In this document: positions 20,826 through 29,176 of the stretch, in pieces
Position numbering within the stretch: the stretch's first letter is position 1
Layout of the letters: every line of letters starts with the position of its first letter
Source of the DNA: Chloroflexota bacterium
GTDB taxonomy: Bacteria > Chloroflexota > Anaerolineae > Aggregatilineales > Aggregatilineaceae
Direction of reading: 5' to 3'
NCBI GenBank assembly: GCA_012729765.1
Contig: JAAYCM010000033.1
Span: 1 to 64,000 of the forward strand
DNA length: 64,000 nt
The notes under the pieces: model-generated
The model's database searches: none
What the model saw: only the letters and a program-made list of their open reading frames with translations
Told to the model about the DNA's origin: nothing
Made by a program: the position numbers and the translations under genes

Positions 20826-21766
20826 GCCGGAAGCCCTCCCCGCACCGCCGCCAGCAGATCGTCCGCGCCCTGGTCGAGCGCTTCCGCCGCCAGCCGTGCA
20901 CCCAGCGCATAACTATCAGCGGCGGGCGCTGTGCCGCTAACTGTGATCGTCTGCACGCCGTCCAGCCCACTGACCCGCCCCGCCAGCCGGAGCATATCCC
21001 CGTCCAGCGTGGCATAGGCGGAAACCGGCAGGCGGCAGCCCGCGTCGAGTTTTTCCAGAAAGGCACGCTCCGCCGTGACGGCCAGCCGCGTCGCGCGATC
21101 GTCCAGCGCCGCCAGCCGCGCCAAAATCGAGTCGTCCCCGGCACGGCACTGTACCGCGATCGCGCCCTGGCCGGGAGCCGGCAGCATGATCTCTGCCGGG
21201 AGCACCTGGCCGATCACGTCCTGGCGTTCCAGCCGTTCCAATCCGGCCACCGCCAGCACGATCGCGGCGTATGGCCCGGCAGGGTCGAGCGCCTTACGGA
21301 GGCGCGTATCGACGTTGCCGCGCAGCGATTCGGTGCGCAGGTCGGGCCGCGCGGCCAAAAGCTGGGCGCGGCGGCGCAGGCTGCTCGTACCGACCGTTGC
21401 GCCATCTGGCAGCGTCTCCAGTGTATGACCGTCGCGGCTGATCAGCGCGTCGAACGGGTTGGCCCGGCTGAGAACCGCGCCCAGGGCAAAGCCGGGCGGC
21501 ATCGCGGTCGGCAGGTCCTTGAGGCTGTGTACCGCCAGATCGATTTCCCCGGCGCGCAGCGCGTCTTCAAGCTCCTGCGTGAACAGCCCCTTGCCGCCGA
21601 TTTCGGGCAGGGGCCTGTCAAGGATACGGTCGCCGGTGGTCGTCATGTGCACCACTTCGACCGCAAGCTGCGGGTGGGCGGCGTGCAGGCGGTCCAGCAC
21701 GTGATGCGTCTGCCACAGCGCAAGCTGGCTGCGGCGCGTGCCGATGCGGATCGTGGGGGTGGACAT
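20822..21766 (-). CDS. hemC: Hydroxymethylbilane synthase (porphobilinogen deaminase)
   Basis: A 314-aa enzyme that polymerises four porphobilinogens. The ATG at 21766 gives MSTPTIRIGTRRSQLALWQT, the expected N-terminus, and lies 1 bp after the hemA stop. The frame extends upstream inside hemA but without homology. Signatures are the DLAVHSLKDLPT stretch, the RRRAQLLAARPDL block and the cofactor cysteine in LDAGCRLPVSAYA. The length is normal. Confidence 0.95.
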   Translation of the reverse strand: MSTPTIRIGTRRSQLALWQTHHVLDRLHAAHPQLAVEVVHMTTTGDRILDRPLPEIGGKGLFTQELEDALRAGEIDLAVHSLKDLPTAMPPGFALGAVLSRANPFDALISRDGHTLETLPDGATVGTSSLRRRAQLLAARPDLRTESLRGNVDTRLRKALDPAGPYAAIVLAVAGLERLERQDVIGQVLPAEIMLPAPGQGAIAVQCRAGDDSILARLAALDDRATRLAVTAERAFLEKLDAGCRLPVSAYATLDGDMLRLAGRVSGLDGVQTITVSGTAPAADSYALGARLAAEALDQGADDLLAAVRGGLPA

Positions 21767-21767
21767 C

Positions 21768-23021
21768 TCAGGCGCTGTCTTCCAGGCCAAACAGATCGCG
21801 CGCGACGGCGGCAAACAACGCCCCGTCATCGTGCGCGGCTTTTTCCTTGAGATTGAGCGTGACCTGGTGCAGCAGCTTGTTCATCAGGCGGTGGCTGAAC
21901 TGCTCGACCAGGGCGCGGGCATGATCATCTTCGGACGGCAGGCGGTTGAGGATGCGTGACAGCTCGGCCTGGCGGAACTGCTCGGCCTGCTCGCGCAATT
22001 GGCGGATGGTCGGGATCACAGCCTGCGCCTGGATATCGGCCCAGAAGGCGGCCAGCTCCTCGTCGATGATCCGCTCGACTGCCGGAATCTGCTCCTGGCG
22101 CCCGGCCAGGCTCTCCTCGATCACACCCTGCAAATCGTCCATATCGTGCAGGCACACGCCGAGGATGGCGCCCACTTCCGGCTCGATATCACGCGGGACG
22201 GCAAGATCGATCAGACACAGGCCGCGCCCCTCACGCCGGGGCATCAACGGCTCGACATCCTCACGCGAGAGGATCGTAAACGGCGCGCTGGACGTGGTGA
22301 AGACGACATCGGCCTCGATCAGCGCGTCCTTCAACTCAGTGATCGAGCGCGCCCGCACCTGCCACTCATCGGCCAGGCTGCGCGCGGCGTCATACGTGCG
22401 ACTGACAATCGTGATCTGCGTCGCGCCGCGCTGCACCAGCGCCTTGACGATGGCCTGGGCCATCTCGCCCGCGCCGATCACCAGCACGGGCCGCGCGCGC
22501 AGCGATCCGAGCGTGTGCTCGGCCTTGCCGATGCCCAGCGAGCTGATCGATGCGGCCCCAGCCCCGATCGCCGTTTCGGTGCGGACGCGCTTGGCGGTGT
22601 GGATCGCGGCGCGGAACAGCAGCGAGAGCATATGCCCGGCGGCATCCTGCGCGTGGGCCTGCTCGTAGGCGCGCGTCACCTGCCCGACGATCTGCGGCTC
22701 GCCCAATGCCATCGACTCCAACCCGCTGCTGACGCGAAACAGGTGCCGCACGGCAGCCTGCCCGCTGGCGGACACGGTATAGCCGGCGATCATGGCAGGC
22801 TCGATGCGCCGCCGGGCGAGCAGGCTGTGCCATAGATCGTCCATCCCGGCCTCGGTCGGCGTGAAGGCATACAGTTCCAGGCGGTTGCAGGTCGAGAGAA
22901 TGGCCGCCTCGCCCTGCGGCAGGGCGGCGAGCCACTGTTTCTGCTGGTCGGTGGTCAAGCTGAGCTGCTCGCGCAGCGCCAGGGGGGTCGTGTGATGGCT
23001 AATGCTTCGGCAGTGAAACAT
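21768..23021 (-). CDS. hemA: Glutamyl-tRNA reductase
   Basis: A 417-aa NADPH enzyme that reduces glutamyl-tRNA to glutamate-1-semialdehyde, committing carbon to the C5 pathway. The catalytic cysteine lies in AAILSTCNRLELYAF, the substrate motif is LFRVSSGLESMALGEPQIVGQV, and the NADPH fold is VLVIGAGEMAQAIVKAL. The C-terminal dimerisation helix is present. It is the first enzyme gene of the operon, 26 bp after the HTH regulator, which suggests the regulator is co-transcribed with the pathway. Confidence 0.96.
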   Translation of the reverse strand: MFHCRSISHHTTPLALREQLSLTTDQQKQWLAALPQGEAAILSTCNRLELYAFTPTEAGMDDLWHSLLARRRIEPAMIAGYTVSASGQAAVRHLFRVSSGLESMALGEPQIVGQVTRAYEQAHAQDAAGHMLSLLFRAAIHTAKRVRTETAIGAGAASISSLGIGKAEHTLGSLRARPVLVIGAGEMAQAIVKALVQRGATQITIVSRTYDAARSLADEWQVRARSITELKDALIEADVVFTTSSAPFTILSREDVEPLMPRREGRGLCLIDLAVPRDIEPEVGAILGVCLHDMDDLQGVIEESLAGRQEQIPAVERIIDEELAAFWADIQAQAVIPTIRQLREQAEQFRQAELSRILNRLPSEDDHARALVEQFSHRLMNKLLHQVTLNLKEKAAHDDGALFAAVARDLFGLEDSA

Positions 23022-23047
23022 CCAGAAGCCTCTCTGATTATGTGAAG

Positions 23048-23671
23048 TTAGTGGTGGTGATCGAAATATTCGACCACGCCGAGTTGAACGACATTGAAAA
23101 CCTGATTGATTTTGCGCAGCAGACGCAGACGCGCGCCGCTGTCCAGGGATGCCACCTGCGGCATCTGGAGCGCGACCTCGGTCAGCGCGTCGCGGAAGAA
23201 CGTGGTTGCTTCCAGACCTTCAGACGCGGTCAGCCCGACCTGCATACAGGTCTGGGCATAGCGCACGGCGATGCTTTTTGCCTCGATCAGCAGGGCCTGG
23301 TCGTCGTCCGGGGCCGAGAGATGCTGCATCATCAGCGCCATCAAGCGCCGCCCCAGCTCGCGCTCCTCTTCACGCTCCTGCGGCGAAAACGCGGCCAGCC
23401 AGTGCGGTTCAGGCCCAAGCTCCAGGCGTTCGCGCGTTTCCACCAGCGCATAATCGCCCCAGACTTGGCCCGTGCGATCCGGCACCAGTGCAGGCTGCTG
23501 CCGGGTGAAGCCGTCCAGCTCGGCGCGCAAAAAGCGGCGGTGCCCGCCCGGTGTGACATGGACCGGCACTTCACCGCGATCGCACCAGCGGCGCAGGGTG
23601 GTCGGGTGCACCCCCAGCAGCCGGGCCGCTTGCGTTAGTGACAACCATTGAGGATGATCAACTGTAGACAT
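23048..23671 (-). CDS. MerR/excisionase-type HTH regulator heading the heme operon
   Basis: A 207-aa protein. Residues 8-55 form a winged HTH of the HTH_17/MerR kind (LSLTQAARLLGVHPTTLRRWCDRGEVP, GGHRRFLRAEL). The remaining 140 residues are predicted to be helical and contain AVRYAQTCMQVGL and FFRDALTEVALQM. By eye this half resembles the globin-like N-terminal domain of RsbR-type proteins, but that is uncertain. ATG 23671 was chosen over GTG 23692 because GGCGGGGTG precedes it. It lies 26 bp upstream of hemA on the same strand, so it probably autoregulates the operon. Whether it senses heme or a pathway intermediate cannot be told from the sequence. Confidence 0.75.
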   Translation of the reverse strand: MSTVDHPQWLSLTQAARLLGVHPTTLRRWCDRGEVPVHVTPGGHRRFLRAELDGFTRQQPALVPDRTGQVWGDYALVETRERLELGPEPHWLAAFSPQEREEERELGRRLMALMMQHLSAPDDDQALLIEAKSIAVRYAQTCMQVGLTASEGLEATTFFRDALTEVALQMPQVASLDSGARLRLLRKINQVFNVVQLGVVEYFDHHH

Positions 23672-23770
23672 CAGCACCCCGCCAATCTTCACCGAAACTG
23701 CTTAAAAGTAACTTCTTCTATTTTGTATGAGAGATTTTTGTTTTTCCCGCCCCATTGGCACAGGTTTCGC

Positions 23771-23784
23771 GTGACATAGATCAC
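23771..23784. promoter_or_regulatory. CRP/FNR-family-like palindrome GTGA-N6-TCAC
   Basis: GTGA (23771-23774), a 6-nt spacer CATAGA and TCAC (23781-23784) give the half-site and spacing of CRP-type operators. It lies in the AT-rich divergent region between the heme-operon regulator (start 23671) and the radical SAM gene (start 23865), so one bound protein could act on both. Confidence 0.5.
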
Positions 23785-23864
23785 TTGTGGCGCGCATCTC
23801 TTTCCTATCAAATTATATTAGCTAATTTTGCTCAGTTTTGCCTACTTTTACGAAGGAGAATCGC

Positions 23865-24980
23865 ATGCCCTACTCCCCGCCGCGCCTGGTTTTTTGGGAG
23901 ACGACCGCCGGCTGTAACCTGCGCTGCATCCACTGTCGCCGGATCGAGGTCGCGGACCAGCTCACGCCGCACGACTTGACGACGCCCGAAGCCTTCCGGC
24001 TGGTCGATCAATTGGTCGAGGTCGGGTCGCCGGTGCTGGTGCTGTCGGGTGGGGAGCCGCTGATGCGCCCCGATATCCTGGAGATTGCGCGCTATGCCAC
24101 CGACGCCGGGCTGCCGGTTGCGCTGGCCACCAACGGCACCCTGATCGACGACGACCTGGCGCAGCGGATTCACGCGAGCGGGATCAAGCGCGTCAGCATC
24201 TCCTTCGATGGCGCGGACGCCGCCACGCATGACGCCTTCCGCAGCCTGGCGGGATCATTTGATGCGGCGGTGCGCGGCTTGCGAGCGCTGCGGAAGGTTG
24301 GCCTGCCGGTCCAGATCAATACCACCGTCGCCAAACACAACCAAGCCCAGCTTGAAGGCGTGTTGGCGCTTGCCAAAGACCTGGACGCGGTCGCGCTCCA
24401 CCTGTTCCTGCTGGTGCCGGTTGGCTGCGGGGTCGAGATCGCCGAGGACCAGATGATCAGCGCCGGGGACTATGAGCGCGTCCTCAACTGGCTGTACGAC
24501 GTGGAGCAGGCCGAGCCGTCGCTCCAGCTTAAGGCGACCTGTGCCCCGCACTACTTCCGTGTGATGCGCCAGCGCCGCGCCGAGGAAAACCGCCAGGGCA
24601 CGCACCGCGATCTGCCCGCCAGCCACGCGCGGCAGGTGCACGGCCACCCGCACGGCCAGATGCACGCGGCGACCAAAGGCTGTCTGGCCGGGACGGGCGT
24701 CTGCTTCGTCTCGCACCGGGGCGAGGTCTTCCCGTGCGGTTACCTGCCGGTGGAAGCGGGTAACATCCGCCGCCAGACGTTCAGCGAGGTCTGGCAGGGC
24801 AGCGCGCTGTTTGCCGAGATGCGCGATCCGGATCTGCTGGGTGGCAAGTGCGGCGCGTGCCAGTTCAAGACGCTGTGCAGCGGGTGCCGGGCGCGGGCCT
24901 ATGGCATGAGCGGGGACTACCTGGCCGAGGAGCCGTTCTGCGCCTATGATCCGGCCAGCCGCACGGTGCACCTGACGTAG
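23865..24980 (+). CDS. Radical SAM/SPASM protein of the NirJ/AhbC/AhbD-like group
   Basis: A 371-aa enzyme. The radical SAM motif CNLRCIHC (CxxxCxxC) is near residue 18, followed by GGEPLMRPDI and a TIM-barrel. A His-rich insert occurs near residues 250-270. A C-terminal auxiliary-cluster domain follows (KGCLAGTGVCFV, then GGKCGACQFKTLCSGCRARAY and a final FC). This C-terminus is characteristic of heme-modifying radical SAM proteins such as NirJ and the heme synthase AhbD, which decarboxylates iron-coproporphyrin III. AAGGAG lies 7 nt before the ATG. It is divergent from the heme operon across a shared regulatory region, which supports a porphyrin role; the exact reaction is inferred. Confidence 0.75.
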   Translation: MPYSPPRLVFWETTAGCNLRCIHCRRIEVADQLTPHDLTTPEAFRLVDQLVEVGSPVLVLSGGEPLMRPDILEIARYATDAGLPVALATNGTLIDDDLAQRIHASGIKRVSISFDGADAATHDAFRSLAGSFDAAVRGLRALRKVGLPVQINTTVAKHNQAQLEGVLALAKDLDAVALHLFLLVPVGCGVEIAEDQMISAGDYERVLNWLYDVEQAEPSLQLKATCAPHYFRVMRQRRAEENRQGTHRDLPASHARQVHGHPHGQMHAATKGCLAGTGVCFVSHRGEVFPCGYLPVEAGNIRRQTFSEVWQGSALFAEMRDPDLLGGKCGACQFKTLCSGCRARAYGMSGDYLAEEPFCAYDPASRTVHLT

Positions 24981-25015
24981 AAGCCCTGCGGGAAAATTAC
25001 GCTCGTCCGGGGGAT

Positions 25016-25079
25016 AAAAAATCCTGCGGGCTGTCCGCCGGGTGTCGCGAGGGATGACACCGTTGGGGCAGTCCGCAGG
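25016..25079 (-). terminator. Nested stem-loop with T-tract ending the Tad-like operon
   Basis: Outer arms CCTGCGGGCTG (25023-25033) and CAGTCCGCAGG (25069-25079) pair over 11 bp with one G-U. Inside is a second hairpin, GGTGTC (25041-25046) with GACACC (25056-25061). On the minus strand the outer stem is followed directly by TTTTTT (complement of 25016-25021), as expected for an intrinsic terminator of the minus-strand genes. It lies between convergent genes and may also stop the radical SAM transcript. Confidence 0.7.
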
Positions 25080-25106
25080 CTGCGAAACTGTCAGATGAAA
25101 GGGCCG

Positions 25107-26459
25107 CTACTGGACCAGCAGCACGCGCGGCGGGTTCGGCGGGCAGTACTCCGGACGGTGGTTGACGCTGATCTGCGAGCCGGAGATGTCGATCTGCAGG
25201 CCCATCAACATGCCCGACATATCGTTGATCTTTGAGCCGGAGATGCCGATTAGACCGTTGGGGGCCACGATCATGCCGGCCCAGCGATTGTTGCTGCCGC
25301 TCATTTTCACGGCACCGTTTGATGTATTGTTGCTGAGGCTGTAGGCAAACACGCCCCGGATGTACGGCAGGTTGTTGATCCCGCCGCTGATCTGGATGTC
25401 TCCCAGGGCGACAAACGTCACGCGCCAGGGGCGGTCGGTCGGCCCCAGGTTGTCCAGCCCGTTCAGCTTGACCGAGCCGGTCGTTACATACAGCCCGTCG
25501 CGCAGGTAGGTTTCCTTCTTGTTGTTCGGGTCCGTGAACTCGACATCACTCACACCGATGTCACGCGTGTAGTAAAACCGCTGCGACGAATTGGCTTCGT
25601 TCCAGATGAACCCACCCGGCTTAAAGTCTTCGAAGCGATAGAAGGCGTCGTCTGGCAGCGGGTAACTGTCAACCGCCGTGATACCGCGTGTATCCTTATC
25701 GTTGGGGTCTGGCCCGCCGCTGATCTTTTTTGGATCGATCTTGGGGGTTTCGCCGGTGGCATATTCAACCGGGCGGTACTGCTCCAGGTACATGCTGCTG
25801 CCGCCGATGAGGATGCCAGAGTTGCTGTGGATACCGCCGTTGGTCACGAAACCGGTGGACGGGTTGAGTTTTACCACGTCGCGGTTCGGGGTGCGATCCG
25901 CGCCGAAGACGGCGAAGTCGCTGCACCAGTGGCGGTGATCGAAGATCGCGTAGGCTTCCACGGTCACGTTCGTTTCGACAATCCCGATCACGCCGGCCAG
26001 GAAGGTATCCTGCGGGAAGCTGGCCTTGACCAGCATACCCTTCAGGTCCATGCACGGGATCAGGCCCGTGTCGCCGACTTTCCACGGCTTGCCGGTGCTC
26101 GGATTGGTCAGCACCGTGCGGACGCCGCTGCTATTGATGGTCAGGTAGAAGGCTTCGACATTCTGCCCGGAGCTGGCATCCGGGACTTCGTTCCCGGCTG
26201 CATACTGACGCACCACGTTCAGGATCGGCTGCTCAGACACGGTCCCGCAGGTATAGCCGTCGGTGGTCAGGGCGGTCACCAGCGCGCTGGTGCCGGCAAT
26301 TGCTGCCGCATCAGCCCCGTTCTGGGCGCGGCGCTGGTTCCAGTAGAGCATTCCGCCATCCAGAGCCAGACCCACGATCCCCAGCAGGCCGATCATCGCC
26401 ATCGCCAGAATAATCGCAACCTGTCCTTCTTCACCGTGCTGACGCATGTGCTTCATCAT
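25107..26459 (-). CDS. TadG-like Flp-pilus-associated protein
   Basis: A 450-aa protein with a single N-terminal membrane helix in the pattern of TadE/G-like proteins (EEGQVAIILAMAMIGLLGIVGLALDGGMLYWNQRRAQNGADAAAIAG). A long exported domain follows with repeated Gly/Ser/Asn-rich beta-type strands (MSGSNNRWAGMIVAPNGLIGISGSKIND). It probably sits at the cell surface as a minor pilin or assembly factor. AGGAGG lies 8 nt before the ATG. It is the last of three co-directional genes with small gaps (16 bp to the gene before). The secretion ATPase and prepilin genes of a Tad system are not in the window. Confidence 0.8.
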   Translation of the reverse strand: MMKHMRQHGEEGQVAIILAMAMIGLLGIVGLALDGGMLYWNQRRAQNGADAAAIAGTSALVTALTTDGYTCGTVSEQPILNVVRQYAAGNEVPDASSGQNVEAFYLTINSSGVRTVLTNPSTGKPWKVGDTGLIPCMDLKGMLVKASFPQDTFLAGVIGIVETNVTVEAYAIFDHRHWCSDFAVFGADRTPNRDVVKLNPSTGFVTNGGIHSNSGILIGGSSMYLEQYRPVEYATGETPKIDPKKISGGPDPNDKDTRGITAVDSYPLPDDAFYRFEDFKPGGFIWNEANSSQRFYYTRDIGVSDVEFTDPNNKKETYLRDGLYVTTGSVKLNGLDNLGPTDRPWRVTFVALGDIQISGGINNLPYIRGVFAYSLSNNTSNGAVKMSGSNNRWAGMIVAPNGLIGISGSKINDMSGMLMGLQIDISGSQISVNHRPEYCPPNPPRVLLVQ

Positions 26460-26475
26460 CGTAGCGCCTCCTGAA

Positions 26476-26949
26476 TTAGTAGCGGTACCCGGGGTACGGG
26501 GGACTCATGACCTGCTGGCGCGCGCTAGCTTTGACACGCGCTTCGCTGCCCCACACCAGAAAACCAACCGGGGTCAAGGGTTTATAGCGGTACTCGACAT
26601 CGACGCGCAGCGTGCTGCCAGCCGTCACCGCTGCCCCGTGTTCAATCTCGAACGTAACGGTGGAATTGCCATCCGACATGTTGAGCATCGGCCTGCCTTC
26701 TTCGCGCACGCGACCGGCGACACTCTGGGTGCCCTGGCAAATCGTCGCGGCGTGGTCGCTGGTCAGGCAGGCGGGGTGTGTCGCGCCGTAGAGCGCACCC
26801 TCGCCGGTCGCGTTCTCGACCGCCGTGAGGATCAGGAACCCGCGCCCGATGTCGAACAAGCCTCCCAGGAGAATGAGCAGCACCGGAATTCCAATTGCCA
26901 TTTCAACCAGGCTTTGGCCTTTTTCCCAGCGTTTGCGTCCGTTTTTCAT
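26476..26949 (-). CDS. TadE-family pilus protein
   Basis: A 157-aa minor pseudopilin. The N-terminus is KGQSLVEMAIGIPVLLILLGGLFDIGRGFLILTAVENATGEGALYGA, the TadE pattern with the Glu after the cleavage-type boundary and one hydrophobic helix. A short exported region follows that ends in Pro/Tyr-rich sequence. It is the middle gene of a three-gene set and is read with the SdrD-B fusion gene upstream and the TadG-like gene downstream. Confidence 0.82.
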   Translation of the reverse strand: MKNGRKRWEKGQSLVEMAIGIPVLLILLGGLFDIGRGFLILTAVENATGEGALYGATHPACLTSDHAATICQGTQSVAGRVREEGRPMLNMSDGNSTVTFEIEHGAAVTAGSTLRVDVEYRYKPLTPVGFLVWGSEARVKASARQQVMSPPYPGYRY

Positions 26950-27008
26950 CGTCGTGCCTCTCTATCTTCGATCATCCGGCAGTCTGACAGTGCTGCGGTT
27001 CGCCCGCG

Positions 27009-28184
27009 CTATTTGCGGAACCCGAAGTTTGCGTTCTGGTAAGACTGGCTGGCCGAGAGCGTGATATTGATGATGCTGGAGCCAGTCGTCAGTGACATAC
27101 CGCTCACCGGGCTGACCTGAACCTGGTACACCTGGGCGCTCAGGCCGCTGGGAACCGTCAGGTTCGTGAAGGCGTAGGTACCATCGCTGCCCGTCACCTT
27201 TTCGAAGACCTGGTCGTCCGAGTTGCCCAGCGTGCCATCGTCGCCAGCGGTGCGCAGGGTGATGGTCGCCCCGCTGATGCCCTTTTCGTTCGAGGTCTTC
27301 ATCTGGTCGCCGTTCTTGTCTTCCCACACCAGGCCGCTGATCGCGCTGCTGCCAGGAACTGTGCCAGGGTCGGATGTACTGCTGCAGGCGACCGTCGCAT
27401 CGGTCGAGGGCGGGCCGGACACGCCGCCATTGAAGGCGACCATGTAGTACATGCCGAAGCCATCGGCGTTCGAAATTGTCGCGCAGCCGTTGCAGTAGGC
27501 GTCTGTAATCAGGCCCGGCGCGGTGTTGTCCAGTTCGACGATGACGTCCCCGGTGAGCGAGCTGCGGATTTCGGCGCGGTCGGGAATCGGATCCATCGCG
27601 CTCCAGGTGAAGCTGACGTTGTTGCTCGATTTGCTGCAGTTCACCGTCGCATTAAAATCGGCAGCCCCTGGCGGCGGGTCGGGCCATTCCGGGGTATAGG
27701 GCGCGCCTTCGGACATAATCGTCCGGCGCGAGGTGTAGTCGAACGAAATCTTGTCCGTGATCGCCAGCAGGAACGGCGTCACCGGGCGCACGCTGCCTTC
27801 CACCCGGACGGCCAGCACGTCGTCGTTTCGGATGTCCCAGGTCGTGAGGCCGCTGGTGCACTGGGAGATCACCGTCCCGTCAGCGCGCTCGTAGTAAATC
27901 TTGACGTTGGATGCATTCAGGCCAATCGCGCCGGGCAGGTCGAGAGCCGCGTCGCGGATGCCAGCGCAGTCCAGGTAGCGGGTGGAGTTGCCGTTGGCGT
28001 CCATACCTTCCACGATGCCGTAACGCACGGCTTGCCGTGAAGCATCCACGGTTTGCGCCAGGGCGAAGAGGATGCGCGCCACGTCGATGATGCCGAACAT
28101 GAACATCAGCAAAATCGGGACGGTGAGCGCGAACTCAACCAACGCCTGACCTTCTGAGCGGGACTTTCGTGCTGGATGCGCCAT
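27009..28184 (-). CDS. TadE-like protein with C-terminal SdrD-B-like domain
   Basis: A 391-aa protein from the ATG at 28184 (MAHPARKSRSEGQALVEFAL), chosen because GGAGG precedes it; the frame opens 49 codons earlier without pilin character. Residues 10-40 form the TadE helix (LVEFALTVPILLMFMFGIIDVARILFALAQTVDASRQAVRYG). A Cys-containing beta-rich middle follows. Residues about 300-391 form an SdrD-B/Cna-B-like domain (ISGLVWEDKNGDQMKTSNEKGISGATITL ... GTYAFTNLTVPSG ... YQNANFGF). Such domains act as rigid surface stalks, often stabilised by Ca or isopeptide bonds. The fusion suggests a pilin-like protein with an extended adhesin-like tail. Confidence 0.8.
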   Translation of the reverse strand: MAHPARKSRSEGQALVEFALTVPILLMFMFGIIDVARILFALAQTVDASRQAVRYGIVEGMDANGNSTRYLDCAGIRDAALDLPGAIGLNASNVKIYYERADGTVISQCTSGLTTWDIRNDDVLAVRVEGSVRPVTPFLLAITDKISFDYTSRRTIMSEGAPYTPEWPDPPPGAADFNATVNCSKSSNNVSFTWSAMDPIPDRAEIRSSLTGDVIVELDNTAPGLITDAYCNGCATISNADGFGMYYMVAFNGGVSGPPSTDATVACSSTSDPGTVPGSSAISGLVWEDKNGDQMKTSNEKGISGATITLRTAGDDGTLGNSDDQVFEKVTGSDGTYAFTNLTVPSGLSAQVYQVQVSPVSGMSLTTGSSIINITLSASQSYQNANFGFRK

Positions 28185-28409
28185 CAGTCTGCCTCCGTAC
28201 CCCCTGCAGCTTCCAGGGGTCCTGCTGGCCGGAAGACGTTCTGCGGTGCGGTTGGAACTGCTGATCTGGGTGGTGTTCATTGGATTTTGCACCTGCGCCG
28301 TCTTCCGAAATTCAAATAGGACTCGTGGCACGCTGCTGCGTGCTGAGCTTAAGATACAACGTCAGGCCGCCCGGTGGGGTAAATCTGCGTTAAAAATTGA
28401 GGAAATGAT

Positions 28410-28436
28410 GCGACCAGCTTAATGATCGCTGGTCGC
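28410..28436 (-). terminator. Stem-loop after the response regulator gene
   Basis: Perfect 9-bp arms GCGACCAGC (28410-28418) and GCTGGTCGC (28428-28436) with a 9-nt loop lie 32 bp beyond the stop of the minus-strand response regulator. On that strand the stem is followed by a weak T-rich stretch (ATCATTTCCTCAATTTTT). It is a probable terminator of the regulator/kinase operon. Confidence 0.55.
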
Positions 28437-28467
28437 AGGGGAGATCACAGGCGAAAGACAGGGGGAA

Positions 28468-29169
28468 CTACCCGGTCAGCATATAGCCGCGCCCGCGCAC
28501 ATTACGGATATAGCGTGGCGTGTCCGGCTCCGGCTCGATCTTCGCGCGCAGGTTGGCGATATGGACGCGCACCAGGATCGGATCGCCGGTGCCCTTGGGG
28601 TATTGCCACACATCTTCCAGAAGCTGCTCGGCGGCGATAGGCTGCGCGGGATGCTGCATCAGGTAGTGCAGCAGTTGGTGCTCGACGCTGGTCAGGTTTA
28701 CCAGCCGGTCGCCGACGTGTACCTCGCTGCGGATACTGTGCAGCTTCAGCTCACCGACAATCAGATGTTCGGCCTCGACATCCAGTGTGCCGCCGGGCGC
28801 CCGGCGCAGCAGCGCGCGCACGCGGGCCGGCAGCTCGACCACCTCGAACGGCTTGGTCAAAAAGTCGTCACCGCCGGCGTCCAGCCCTTCCGCGATGTCG
28901 GTCGGGCGGCCCTTGGCGGTCAGGAACAGGATCGGCAGCCGGGCGATGAACGGATCGGCCCGGATGCGCCGGCAGACTTCCAGGCCGTCCATCTCCGGCA
29001 TAATGATATCCAGCACGACCAGATCGGGACGCTGGCGCGCGATGAGAGCCAAAGCCTCACGCCCGTTCGAAGCAACGGTGACGGTGAAGCCGGCCTTTTC
29101 CAGCACACGCCGCACCGAATGCAGCACAGTGGCATCATCGTCTACAGCTAAAATATGTGTCATTCCCAT
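28468..29169 (-). CDS. OmpR/PhoB-family response regulator
   Basis: A 233-aa transcription regulator. The receiver domain (about 1-120) has the acidic pair AVDDD, the phospho-acceptor Asp in LVVLDIIMPEMDG, the Thr in FLTAKG and the Lys in FLTKPFE. A winged-helix DNA-binding domain follows (LTSVEHQLLHYLMQHPAQPI, then RVHIANLRAKIEP ... IRNVRGRGYML). The ATG at 29169 is 5 nt after GAGG; two other in-frame starts lie within 12 bp. It is 7 bp downstream of the kinase gene, so the two form a cognate pair. Confidence 0.93.
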   Translation of the reverse strand: MGMTHILAVDDDATVLHSVRRVLEKAGFTVTVASNGREALALIARQRPDLVVLDIIMPEMDGLEVCRRIRADPFIARLPILFLTAKGRPTDIAEGLDAGGDDFLTKPFEVVELPARVRALLRRAPGGTLDVEAEHLIVGELKLHSIRSEVHVGDRLVNLTSVEHQLLHYLMQHPAQPIAAEQLLEDVWQYPKGTGDPILVRVHIANLRAKIEPEPDTPRYIRNVRGRGYMLTG

Positions 29170-29176
29170 ACCCACC

